Source: Acidobacteriota bacterium (GTDB lineage: Bacteria; Acidobacteriota; Terriglobia; Terriglobales; Acidobacteriaceae). Taken from it: 64,000 nucleotides of DNA. Both the position numbers and the translations under genes were made by a program. The DNA is taken from positions 248,001-312,000 of the forward strand of contig JACPYL010000027.1 of the NCBI GenBank assembly GCA_016196065.1, in the 5' to 3' direction. Positions 26,725 to 34,694 of this stretch are shown here, in pieces. The first letter of the stretch is position 1; each line of letters starts with the position of its first letter. The notes under the pieces were generated by a model that worked only from the letters and a program-made list of their open reading frames with translations, searched no databases and was not told the origin of the DNA.

Positions 26725-27406
26725 GGATTTGGACTCCTTGTTCGCCCACGGTCACGTAAGCCGGGTGTTCGTCGATCCAACTGCCGGAGTTGTAGTAGTC
26801 CACGCCACCCTCATGGCGGTGCAGTGCCGCATGAGTATGCCCGCAGAAAATTCGTCCTGCGTGATGATGGCGGGAGTGCGCCAGTGCTCCTGCCGCCACT
26901 TTCGGTGACAAGCGCAGCCAGCGGGTGTTCAGGCGGTCGAGAAAACGGGTCAGCACCTTGCTCTTCGAATCCCACTTTTGCAGTTGCAGGTAGAGCAGCG
27001 TGCCGAACAGATAATTGAAGCGCACATTGTTCACCACGAAGCCGTCGAACTGATGTCCGTGGACGGCGATGTGGAGAATGCCTTGATATTCCCAACGGTA
27101 TTCCTGAAACACGCGTACTCCCACCAAGTGCGACATGATCTCGGTGAGGCCGTGATCGTGGTTGCCTTCAACCCAGATCACTTCCACGTTGCGTTTGGGG
27201 TTGGAGAGTTTGCGGATGTATCCGAGAAACTTCCAGTGCTCTTTTTTCAGGCGGGCAAAATTCAGGTCGGCGAAGATATCGCCGTTCAAGATCAGGCGCC
27301 GGTAGCTGGTTTGCTGCAGCAGGCGAAGCGCCTCGCGCGCCCGGCTCATGTCTGCGCCGAGGTGCAAGTCCGACAGGATCAGCGTGTCGTAGACATGCGA
27401 GCCCAC
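26594..27406 (-). CDS. Calcineurin-like metallophosphoesterase (LpxH/UDP-diacylglucosamine-hydrolase-like)
   Basis: This 270-residue protein has the metallophosphatase motifs in order: LILSDLHLGADM, GDIFADLN, EGNHDHG, HGHQFDG and CGHTHAALH. The overall layout and the YYNSGSW motif resemble UDP-2,3-diacylglucosamine pyrophosphatases, but a general envelope phosphoesterase is also possible. The start is GTG 27406, which has GAGG close upstream. The last 44 codons, acidic and unlike the core, lie within the glycosyltransferase gene in another frame. The catalytic core ends before that tail. Confidence 0.87.
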   Translation of the reverse strand: MGSHVYDTLILSDLHLGADMSRAREALRLLQQTSYRRLILNGDIFADLNFARLKKEHWKFLGYIRKLSNPKRNVEVIWVEGNHDHGLTEIMSHLVGVRVFQEYRWEYQGILHIAVHGHQFDGFVVNNVRFNYLFGTLLYLQLQKWDSKSKVLTRFLDRLNTRWLRLSPKVAAGALAHSRHHHAGRIFCGHTHAALHRHEGGVDYYNSGSWIDEHPAYVTVGEQGVQIHEYIERTDDRDSSEERSEADSDFAEFAGEAGLSADAEYEGVGR

Positions 27407-27513
27407 GACCTCGATTATTTGCGAAAGATGTTACGAGGTGATGAATCAGAAAACGACGGGGCCGCCATGGGTAACCAGGCAGTAACCTGCCAATAATGCC
27501 CCATGGCTGGCCG

Positions 27514-27789
27514 CTAGTGGGTGGGTGGAACGTATTGCTCAGGCGGAGCGGCGCCCTCGCCGAAGAAGAACTGCTCCATCTGTTTCACGATCACTTCCTG
27601 ATCCTGCTTGCGCGCTGGATTCAGGCGATATTCGTTGAGCAGCATCTTGCAATACTCCGTCCACTGGCTCCAGGCCTGCTGCGAGACTTGGTTGTAGATC
27701 TTCTGTCCCAGCTCGGAATCGAACGGCGGTTCAGCCAATCCGGGCAGTTCCTGTTTCAACTTCGCGCAAAGAACTTTGTGTTCTGACAT
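27514..27789 (-). CDS. Fe(2+)-trafficking / oxidative-damage protection protein, YggX family
   Basis: This 91-residue protein matches YggX. Key parts are VLCAKLKQELPGL with the single conserved Cys, ELGQKIYNQVSQQAW, MLLNEYRLNPA and VIVKQMEQFFFG. YggX proteins are linked to iron handling and protection of Fe-S proteins against oxidants in the cytosol. The ATG at 27789 removes an 11-residue extension that has no conserved content. It lies near Dps, a ferritin-like iron store, but on a separate transcript. It is divergent from the transcript that carries the 13-codon ORF. Confidence 0.9.
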   Translation of the reverse strand: MSEHKVLCAKLKQELPGLAEPPFDSELGQKIYNQVSQQAWSQWTEYCKMLLNEYRLNPARKQDQEVIVKQMEQFFFGEGAAPPEQYVPPTH

Positions 27790-27885
27790 GGTTTTTGAGG
27801 TCCCTGAAAAATTATCGCACACGCCACGGGGACCTGAGCCCGGAGCACGGGGTCACCCAATTCGTCGTCGACCTGCAGATTTTTG

Positions 27886-27916
27886 TTGACAATTGAGATA
27901 CGGATGGCAATATCTT
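27886..27916 (+). promoter_or_regulatory. Consensus-like promoter for the 13-codon ORF transcript
   Basis: A perfect -35 TTGACA lies at 27886-27891. About 17-19 bp downstream is an AATATC/TATCTT-type -10 region (27909-27916). Transcription would start near 27922 and give a leader of about 100 nt before the ATG at 28023, ending at the terminator near 28135. Confidence 0.65.
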
Positions 27917-28022
27917 GTGGTAGGCAAGCTGCTCATACCACAAGTTGAGTAGCGCAGGCATCAAGGTGCCTTGTCGAGAACCTTGGGAGAACAAAATCGT
28001 TCAAAACGGAGGGATATACTTC

Positions 28023-28064
28023 ATGGCAACCAAGAAGAAAGCCGCCAAGAAAAAGAAACACTAA
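28023..28064 (+). CDS. 13-residue Lys-rich micro-ORF
   Basis: An ATG at 28023 with GGAGGG (28008-28013) 9 nt upstream opens a 13-codon frame. The peptide is MATKKKAAKKKKH. It follows a TTGACA-type promoter and a leader that can form small stems (gtggta/taccac at 27917-27941; agg-type arms near 27955-27970). A strong terminator lies 40 nt after its stop. The peptide would be highly cationic and could bind nucleic acid. It is too short for any family call. The transcript may equally be a small RNA in which this frame is incidental, but the strong ribosome binding site favours translation. Confidence 0.6.
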   Translation: MATKKKAAKKKKH

Positions 28065-28101
28065 GTGAGCAGGACGCTCGAATACAGAAGTTTCCCCAAA
28101 G

Positions 28102-28135
28102 CCTCTGGAGAGAAGCACCTCTCCGGAGGTTTTTT
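28102..28135 (+). terminator. Strong terminator of the micro-ORF transcript
   Basis: An 11-bp stem with one G-T wobble (28102-28112 with 28119-28129, 6-nt loop) is followed by six T residues at 28130-28135. It is one of the best terminators in the window. Confidence 0.9.
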
Positions 28136-28313
28136 CTTGTGTGCTTCGCGATTCGCCCTCGGTACCAGGAGGCGTCTTGCGAATGGCGAAGAACGATCAG
28201 CGAACGACGAATGACGGTTCCGAACCACGAATGTACTAAAAGCAGTTGTTTCGCTGAGGGCAACCGTGCTAGAAACGCGATACAGATGTTTTCGTTGCCC
28301 CGGTGAGCAAGCG

Positions 28314-28715
28314 ATGAGTCCCCGAACCAAGTCCGCCGCCAGAAAGATTCGGAGCACGGAAATCATTATTCCTGACAAGCTGTATTTCAGGATTGGCGAA
28401 GTCGCGCGCCTGTGCCGGCTGCAGGCCTATGTTCTGCGGTTTTGGGAGACTGAGTTTCCCCAGTTGAAGCCAGTCAAGAGCAGCACTGGTCAACGGATGT
28501 ATCGCCGGCGCGATGTCGAGTCGGTGATCCGCATCAAGAAGCTGCTCTATGAAGACGGCTTTACGATTGCCGGTGCGCGCAGCCAACTGAAAGAAGAATC
28601 CAAATCCGAGCGCAATCAAAGTGCGCTCCCGTTCCCGATGCGGTCGCAAGTCAATGTGGCTCACTTGCGCCACGAGCTTCAGGAAATCCTGCAACTGCTA
28701 TCCCCGCGACACTAG
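28314..28715 (+). CDS. MerR-family transcriptional regulator
   Basis: This 133-residue protein has an N-terminal basic stretch and then the MerR helix-turn-helix: [31 protein letters not shown] and [13 protein letters not shown]. The next helix, [21 protein letters not shown], forms the dimer arm. No metal-binding Cys cluster is visible, so the effector is unknown. Length is normal for short MerR proteins. The ATG at 28314 was chosen, since the in-frame upstream start at 28266 adds residues not seen in such proteins. Confidence 0.88.
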   Translation: MSPRTKSAARKIRSTEIIIPDKLYFRIGEVARLCRLQAYVLRFWETEFPQLKPVKSSTGQRMYRRRDVESVIRIKKLLYEDGFTIAGARSQLKEESKSERNQSALPFPMRSQVNVAHLRHELQEILQLLSPRH

Positions 28716-28824
28716 AAACCCGAAGTCAAAAGTGTGAGGCAGATTGCTGGGCTCGCGCATGACTGTGGCTTGGCATGAGGCGCGAGTGGACCTTCCTCAT
28801 GCCAAGCGGCTCTCATGTTCCCGA

Positions 28825-29433
28825 TCAGGCCGACTTTAATCGGGACGTTGCTTTCACCAGAGGTTCTTCGACCAGATGCTCGCTCAAGAACCAAACCTGC
28901 AACTCATTCGTCCGGAGCACATCGCTGACGACCAGATCATTGGTGCCATCGTCGCCTTCTTTTTGTGCCCGCTCTGCCAGTTCGCGGCAATAGACGATGA
29001 TTTCCTGGTGCGCGTCCAGCAGTCGCGACAACTGTACGGGTACCTCTTCGCGTCCCTTGGGAGGGCGAGGGATCCGTGTCGTTTCGGCAACGTCTGCCGC
29101 CATGGCAATACTGATTCCACCCAGCAGTTGAATGCGCTCGGCAATCGTGTCGACGATTTCGTCCTGTTCCTCATAATGCTTGTCGAAAAGCAGGTGCAGC
29201 TGGTAGAAGGTTGGTCCCGAAACCTGCCAGTGCGATTTCTTGTAGAGATCGCGGAGTGTCATCGTATCGGCGAGCAGCTGATTCAACCGTTCCGTCATTT
29301 CGAGCCGGACGGGTTCTTCCAGTTGCAGGGGAATCCGGCTGGAAACCGTCCCGAACGCCTGGATTTCCGGGGCGCTCTGGTGATACAGGGGATTCGGTGA
29401 GACCTTGCGTGGGCTAAGAGATTTTTTGGCCAT
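28825..29433 (-). CDS. dps: Dps-family ferritin-like DNA-protection protein
   Basis: This 202-residue protein has the Dps core. The ferroxidase site spans KSHWQVSGPTFYQLHLLFDKHY and continues to the conserved D and E in EEQDEIVDTIAERI. Dps forms dodecamers that store iron and protect DNA in starvation or oxidative stress. Its N-terminus is longer than in E. coli Dps and basic (KKSLSPRKVS), which may bind DNA. AAAAGGAG lies before the ATG. It is cytosolic. Confidence 0.93.
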   Translation of the reverse strand: MAKKSLSPRKVSPNPLYHQSAPEIQAFGTVSSRIPLQLEEPVRLEMTERLNQLLADTMTLRDLYKKSHWQVSGPTFYQLHLLFDKHYEEQDEIVDTIAERIQLLGGISIAMAADVAETTRIPRPPKGREEVPVQLSRLLDAHQEIIVYCRELAERAQKEGDDGTNDLVVSDVLRTNELQVWFLSEHLVEEPLVKATSRLKSA

Positions 29434-29608
29434 GAGATTCTCCTTTTGATTCAGAGTCGGCCCGGACCAACATCAGGCAGGGATGTGCGCGTGCAGGAGC
29501 TAGGCGACGCTTGCTTGGATGCGCGCCCCGCAAAAGGGATTCCTCAAAGGCAGACGAACTCCGCGATGGCGCAGGAGTCGTCATCAAGAGACGGCGGGTG
29601 TACGCGCG

Positions 29609-29905
29609 CTAGTCGGCAGCGCTGCGGCGAACGTTGTGCAATTCCGAGAGGAACTCGATCTTCGGCTCGCCCTTGACCCCAGCTTTCGCCATACGGGCTT
29701 TCAGTTCGTCCGATGCCAGGAACTTCCGCGCCGCTTCCAGGCTGTCCCATTCGAACAACAGAGTCAGATCGTTGAAGTTGCCGGCGCTGTGAAACACACG
29801 ATAGCTGCGTTCCCCATTCTTCTGCCGCCAGTCGAGAACGGACTCGAACGACGATTTCCATGCCGGGTAGTCGGCCACTTCATGATGGATCAGCACGTTG
29901 ATCAT
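29609..29905 (-). CDS. Small ABM/Dabb-fold protein
   Basis: This 98-residue protein has the ferredoxin-like alpha/beta pattern of antibiotic-biosynthesis-monooxygenase domain proteins: INVLIHHEVADYPAWKSSF, RVFHSAGNFNDL, LLFEWDSLEAARKFLASDEL and a final beta strand. These small enzymes often act in dimers; the substrate is not predictable. An AGGAG site lies about 12 nt upstream, which is a long spacing. It is divergent from the flavoprotein gene. Confidence 0.78.
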   Translation of the reverse strand: MINVLIHHEVADYPAWKSSFESVLDWRQKNGERSYRVFHSAGNFNDLTLLFEWDSLEAARKFLASDELKARMAKAGVKGEPKIEFLSELHNVRRSAAD

Positions 29906-30179
29906 GAGGGTGGGTGCTCCTTTTGAACGTCCTCACGTTGCTCCAAACCGCCGGGAAATGCAAGGACGGGGATCACAGCCAATTTGTGACAGCTGCCATT
30001 GGTAGCCCGAGGCTTCACGCTTTTTGCGTAAAGGTGCAAGCCATTGCATCCCAAATGCGAATGGATTGGCCAGGCCCGCCATGTTCTTCACCAGAGTCAA
30101 GGATTTAGGCCGTGTTTCCCCCCTCGTCGAATGGCCCGAAGCTTGCATGGCGATAATGTCTATTGTATTACTAGGGATT

Positions 30180-31583
30180 ATGGCAGACTTGGACGTCCTC
30201 ATCATCGGCGGGGGATTCAGTGGCACGATGGTCGCGACGCATCTGCTGCGGCGCCGCCAGGGCCTTTTGATCGGCGTTCTGGAACGAAAGTCGCAGCCGG
30301 GACGCGGTCTGGCCTATAGCTCTCCGCATCGTTTTCACCTGTTGAACGTCCCGGCGGCGAAAATGAGCGCCCTCCCCGAGGATCCCGGACACTTCCTGCG
30401 CTGGGCGCAGAGCAACCATGACGCGTCCGTGCAGCCGCGGAGCTTTCTCCCCAGGAACCTGTATGGCAACTATGTTGGAAGCCTGCTTGAGCAGGCGATC
30501 GCGGACGGCAATCAGGAACATTTCCGCTGGATTCAGGACGAGGCGCTCTCGCTCCAGCGTCGACATGGCCACTGGGCAGTCCAAGGAAAAAGCGGCACGG
30601 AAATTACGGCGCGTGCCGTGGCGCTGGCACTGGGGAATTTTCCTCCCGCGGATCCGCGAATGCCGGGGCTGAATCCCGGCAGCACTCTCTATTTTCCCTT
30701 TGCCTGGGCGAGCAAGGTTCTGGAAGACTTGCCCGCCCACGGCAGCATCCTCCTGATCGGATCGGGCCTCACCAGCGTGGATCTCGTCATGGCCCTGCGC
30801 TCGAAAAAATTCAAAGGTACCGTCCACGTGCTGTCCAGGAAGGGATTATTGCCGCGCCGCTCCCGGCCGGCCGAGCCCTGGCCACTTTTCTGGGACGAGC
30901 ATGCTCCCCGCACGACTCGTGGTCTTCTACGCATGGTCCGCGAACAGATCGAACTTGCAGAGGAACGGGATGTGACCTGGCGCGGAGTGATCGACAGCCT
31001 GCGTCCGGTGACCCAGAAAATCTGGCAATCGTTGCCACGCGACGAGCAGCGCCGCTTCCTGCGCCATCTTCGTTCGCACTGGGAAGTACATCGCCATCGC
31101 ATTGCGCCCGAGATTGGCGACGTTCTCGCCGACATGAAAGCGGAAGGGATCGTGCACACCTATGCGGGGCGGATCATCCGCTACTCGGAGAAGGCTGGTA
31201 TCGCCAAAGTGTCGTATCGGGAGCGTCAAAGCCGCCGGAAAAAAACTGTCAAAGCGAATCGCGTGGTGAATTGCACGGGCTCGGAAACCGATTGCCGCCG
31301 CATCGATGATTCCCTCATCGTCAGCCTCTTCGCCCAGGGGCTCGCCCGGCCGGACCCGCTCTTTCTGGGACTCGACACCGACAGGCACGGTGGTCTGATC
31401 GATTACAACGGTGCTGCCTCGACGACGCTACTTGCCGTGGGTCCAACCCGCAAAGGATCTTTGTGGGAGACGACCGCAGTCCCCGAAATTCGCAAGCAGG
31501 CGGCGGACGTGGCCGAGTATGTTGGCAGCACGCTCGCCAGCCACAATCTTCAGTCTCGCGACGTCCTGGGGACCGCCGTCTAG
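30180..31583 (+). CDS. FAD/NAD(P)-binding oxidoreductase-like protein
   Basis: This 467-residue protein begins with the dinucleotide-binding fold DVLIIGGGFSGTM and has a second Rossmann-like signature ILLIGSGLTSVDLV. Motifs RGLAYSS, HLLNVPAAKMSAL and VNCTGSETD place it with the YdhS/FAD-NAD(P)-binding family, often near SDR or quinone enzymes. The substrate is unknown. It is probably cytosolic. The start at 30180 is the first ATG at the fold; upstream in-frame Met residues give no conserved sequence. Its TAG shares bases with the convergent GH20 stop (CTAG). Confidence 0.86.
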   Translation: MADLDVLIIGGGFSGTMVATHLLRRRQGLLIGVLERKSQPGRGLAYSSPHRFHLLNVPAAKMSALPEDPGHFLRWAQSNHDASVQPRSFLPRNLYGNYVGSLLEQAIADGNQEHFRWIQDEALSLQRRHGHWAVQGKSGTEITARAVALALGNFPPADPRMPGLNPGSTLYFPFAWASKVLEDLPAHGSILLIGSGLTSVDLVMALRSKKFKGTVHVLSRKGLLPRRSRPAEPWPLFWDEHAPRTTRGLLRMVREQIELAEERDVTWRGVIDSLRPVTQKIWQSLPRDEQRRFLRHLRSHWEVHRHRIAPEIGDVLADMKAEGIVHTYAGRIIRYSEKAGIAKVSYRERQSRRKKTVKANRVVNCTGSETDCRRIDDSLIVSLFAQGLARPDPLFLGLDTDRHGGLIDYNGAASTTLLAVGPTRKGSLWETTAVPEIRKQAADVAEYVGSTLASHNLQSRDVLGTAV

Positions 31584-33640
31584 GGCTTCGAGCCTGGTGC
31601 CGCCGCCTCGATCAGCTTCTGAATCGGCGGAGCAATCATAATCAGCAAGTTTGCCCGAGGCTGCATGGAACGTTGCACTACCACCATCTGCTCGGTTCTC
31701 CACGTTTCCTCTAACCGCTGATTTTTTGCGAGCGCATCAAGCGCCTGCAACCCCGCCCCGGATAGAGCGGCCAGATCCTCCGACAGCGGCAGATCCTCGC
31801 TCAGAAGAAAAGAGCCTTCCAGGAGAGGCTTAAGGCTGGCATGGTTTTTCTGCCAACGCAGGAGCCACGACCGCATTTGCAACTCGGTGTCTTGGTCTTT
31901 GGATCCGCTCGCCAGATACGCATCGACGAACTCGGAAAAGTGGCGAGCGACAGAGCTTTCCGGCCGCGCTGCGTCGACCAAGCGGTTGAGCGGCACGCGC
32001 TTCACTGGTGGTTGCGGCCAGACCTCCGTACGGGTGTAGTCCTTGGTCGGCTCGACGGTGTCGGCGAAAATACGCAAGGCGCGAATATCTTCCCCGCCCG
32101 CGAGGCGACGCAGCATCGGGACATAGTTCGATTCGTGCGTCAGGCCTAACCATCCCAGGCGCACGCTGATTTCATCGAGGCGGCGATACATCGACTTCGG
32201 GTCGGTGACGCTTTGCGGGGACCAGAACCGCTCGGCGATCGCAGCCATGCGCGGCCAGATGCGCGAATCAATCGTTTCCGGAGTGACATACTCGGCCCAC
32301 ATACAGGCCTCGCCACCGAGGATTCGCTTGGCCTCTTCCGGAGTGAGGTTCACAGCTCCACCTGTTTTTGGATCGATCATCGGATCCACGGCATAGTGCC
32401 GAGCCGCGGGCCAGATCAAGTCGATGTAGTAGCCATTGGAAAGCAGCGTGCCGTGACCGTTGCGGGCTGCTTCCGCCAGCGATTCTTGTCCACGCCAGGA
32501 ATGGACCACAACCGGCTTCGGCAGATTGGGATGAAGGATTTCGTCCCAACCCATCATGATCTTTCCATGTTTGGTGACGATCTTTTCCAGGCGCTCGTTG
32601 AAAAACGCCTGCAAGTCCTGGTTGTTCTTCATGCCGTGCGCGTGGATGAATGCCTGAATCTTGGGACTCGAGTCCCAAGGCTTGTTGTTGACCTCATCGC
32701 CGCCAATGTGGAAATAAGCGTCGGGGAAGAGCCCAGCCATTTCGTCGATGAACTTGTCGAGAAATTTATAAGTCTCGTCCCGAGTGGGGTCGAGCACGGT
32801 GTCGGAGTCCTGAATGCGGCCTGCCCGGTATGGGCCGGGCATGCTGGCGAGTTCCGGGTAAGCGGCAACCCAGGAACGGCTGTGTCCCGGCATATCAAAT
32901 TCCGGGACGACGCGAATTCCGCGATCTCGAGCAAATCCGATGAACTCGCGAACCTCCGCCTGCGTGTAGTACTGGCCTTCGGAGCCGAGTTCCTGCAGCT
33001 TCGGGAAGCGCTTGCTCTCAACGCGGAAGCCCTCGTCGTCCGACAAATGCCAGTGCAGGACGTTAAGTTTTACGGCGGCCATGCCGTCGAGATTGCGCTT
33101 CAGGACGTCGAGCGGTATGAAGTGACGGCTGACATCGATCAACAAACCGCGCCATGCAAAGCGCGGTTGGTCCTGGATCGTCGCCACTGGCACGGCAAAT
33201 CCCGTCGGCGATGGATTAACGAGTTGCAGGAAGGTCTGTAAGCCGTGCAATACGCCGAGCGCATTCGGCGCGCTCAAAGTCGCGCGCGTGGCTGCAATCT
33301 CCAACGAATAGGATTCGTCCTCAGTGAGCGACTGAACTCTCTGGCCCGCACTGTCGCAGTGGATGACGAGCGTAGCTTTGCCTGCGTCGGCAAGCTCGCG
33401 GTTCAGGGGCATCCCGGTTTGACGGCTTAACTGGTCGAGGAATCTTGGAACACCCGCGTCGAGGCGCGCATCCTTAGCGCCGGTGACGGCGACGGTGAAC
33501 AGTTGGTCGATCCCCAGTTGGCCCGCGCCAGATTGCAGTTTGGCGGGAACAGGCATCAGGTTGAGAGCGGGAGTCGTCTGGGCTGCGGTGAAGGAGCTGG
33601 CAAGCAGGAATACGCTGATGAGCAAAAATATATTTCGCAT
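31580..33640 (-). CDS. Secreted beta-N-acetylhexosaminidase (GH20)
   Basis: This 686-residue enzyme removes terminal GlcNAc or GalNAc. It has a signal peptide (IFLLISVFLLASSFTAAQ). The catalytic barrel contains WRGLLIDVSRHFIP, VLHWHLSDDEGFR, EFDMPGHSRSW and the D-E catalytic pair in HIGGDEV. A late aromatic part (WGGEACMWAEYV-like and VVHSWRG) forms the active-site walls. A regulatory N-terminal GH20b domain spans residues 25-150. It probably acts in the periplasm or outside on chitin or peptidoglycan sugars. The ATG at 33640 was chosen because the signal peptide starts there. Confidence 0.94.
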   Translation of the reverse strand: MRNIFLLISVFLLASSFTAAQTTPALNLMPVPAKLQSGAGQLGIDQLFTVAVTGAKDARLDAGVPRFLDQLSRQTGMPLNRELADAGKATLVIHCDSAGQRVQSLTEDESYSLEIAATRATLSAPNALGVLHGLQTFLQLVNPSPTGFAVPVATIQDQPRFAWRGLLIDVSRHFIPLDVLKRNLDGMAAVKLNVLHWHLSDDEGFRVESKRFPKLQELGSEGQYYTQAEVREFIGFARDRGIRVVPEFDMPGHSRSWVAAYPELASMPGPYRAGRIQDSDTVLDPTRDETYKFLDKFIDEMAGLFPDAYFHIGGDEVNNKPWDSSPKIQAFIHAHGMKNNQDLQAFFNERLEKIVTKHGKIMMGWDEILHPNLPKPVVVHSWRGQESLAEAARNGHGTLLSNGYYIDLIWPAARHYAVDPMIDPKTGGAVNLTPEEAKRILGGEACMWAEYVTPETIDSRIWPRMAAIAERFWSPQSVTDPKSMYRRLDEISVRLGWLGLTHESNYVPMLRRLAGGEDIRALRIFADTVEPTKDYTRTEVWPQPPVKRVPLNRLVDAARPESSVARHFSEFVDAYLASGSKDQDTELQMRSWLLRWQKNHASLKPLLEGSFLLSEDLPLSEDLAALSGAGLQALDALAKNQRLEETWRTEQMVVVQRSMQPRANLLIMIAPPIQKLIEAAAPGSKP

Positions 33641-33785
33641 AGGGTGGTGAAAAGATCGCACTAATATTGGCAGGAACAGGAGGTCGTTGTCGATGACGGA
33701 ACTCACATTTGGTTGCCAGGGATGAGTCTCTGGCGAAAATGAGCGTCCGCTCACCTGGGTCCGTTTTTCAAAGTATGATCAAAAG

Positions 33786-34667
33786 GTGGTGACCAAAACC
33801 AAACCCAAGGCCAAACTACAGATTCTTCACTCGGAGAAGCTGTCCAAATTTCCCTGGCTCGTCCACGGTTTTTCGACGCGGATGGGCGGAGTTTCGCGCG
33901 TCTACGGCAAGAATGCTCTGAATCTGGGATTCACAAAGGATGATTCGCGCGCCGCGGTGGAACGTAACCGCGAGCTTTTTCTGAAGTCCCTGGGTGTTGC
34001 CGACGGGCGTAAGAGCTGGCCCGCGATCACGCTTCGACAGATTCATTCCGATCTGGTTCTTCCCGTTGATAGCAAGCCCGAACATGCACTCGCCGGCGAC
34101 GGCCTCATCACGGACACTCCGGGCTTGTTGCTGGCGGTCCAAACTGCCGATTGCCTGCCTGTGATCCTGGTCGACCAGAAAACTCGAGCAGTCGGTGTAT
34201 TTCATGCCGGTTGGCGCGGAACAGTCAAACGAATCGTTGAAAAAGGTATCGGTGAAATGCGCCGCTACTTCGGCACCTCTCCGAGAAACTTGCTGGCAGC
34301 GATCGGGCCGGGAGTGCAGGGGTGCTGTTACAAGGTCGGGGAAGAGGTCCGTCAGAAATTCGAAACCCAGTTCGAATATGCCGGCGAACTATTTCGTGAA
34401 GTGAAAGAGTCCGACCCGGTCCGTGAAAAGTATCCGCTGCTTTTCCTGACGGCTCGTGCCCCGGGACACAGTGAGCTGCCAGTCAACATTTTTCTGGACC
34501 TGGTGGAGGCCAATCGCCGCCAGTTGATCGATGCGGGAGTTCCCGCCAGGAATATTGACGCCTCTTCTCCTTGCACTGCCTGTCATAGCGAGATGTTCTT
34601 CAGTCACCGCGCCGAAAGAGGCGTTACGGGGCGACTCATGGCCGTCGCCGGAGTGCGGCCGCGCTAG
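33786..34667 (+). CDS. pgeF: Peptidoglycan editing factor / polyphenol oxidase (laccase domain)
   Basis: This 293-residue protein is a Cu-oxidase_4 member. Motifs are WLVHGFSTRMGGVS, LRQIHSDLV, VQTADCLPVIL with the metal Cys, VGVFHAGWRGT, AIGPGVQGCCY and ASSPCTACHSEMFFSHR. In other bacteria PgeF removes wrongly placed L-Ser from the cell-wall precursor. The start is a GTG at 33786, with AAAAGG before it. It is cytosolic. Confidence 0.9.
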   Translation: MVTKTKPKAKLQILHSEKLSKFPWLVHGFSTRMGGVSRVYGKNALNLGFTKDDSRAAVERNRELFLKSLGVADGRKSWPAITLRQIHSDLVLPVDSKPEHALAGDGLITDTPGLLLAVQTADCLPVILVDQKTRAVGVFHAGWRGTVKRIVEKGIGEMRRYFGTSPRNLLAAIGPGVQGCCYKVGEEVRQKFETQFEYAGELFREVKESDPVREKYPLLFLTARAPGHSELPVNIFLDLVEANRRQLIDAGVPARNIDASSPCTACHSEMFFSHRAERGVTGRLMAVAGVRPR

Positions 34668-34694
34668 CGGTCGAACGTAAAGCGTTCCACTGGT

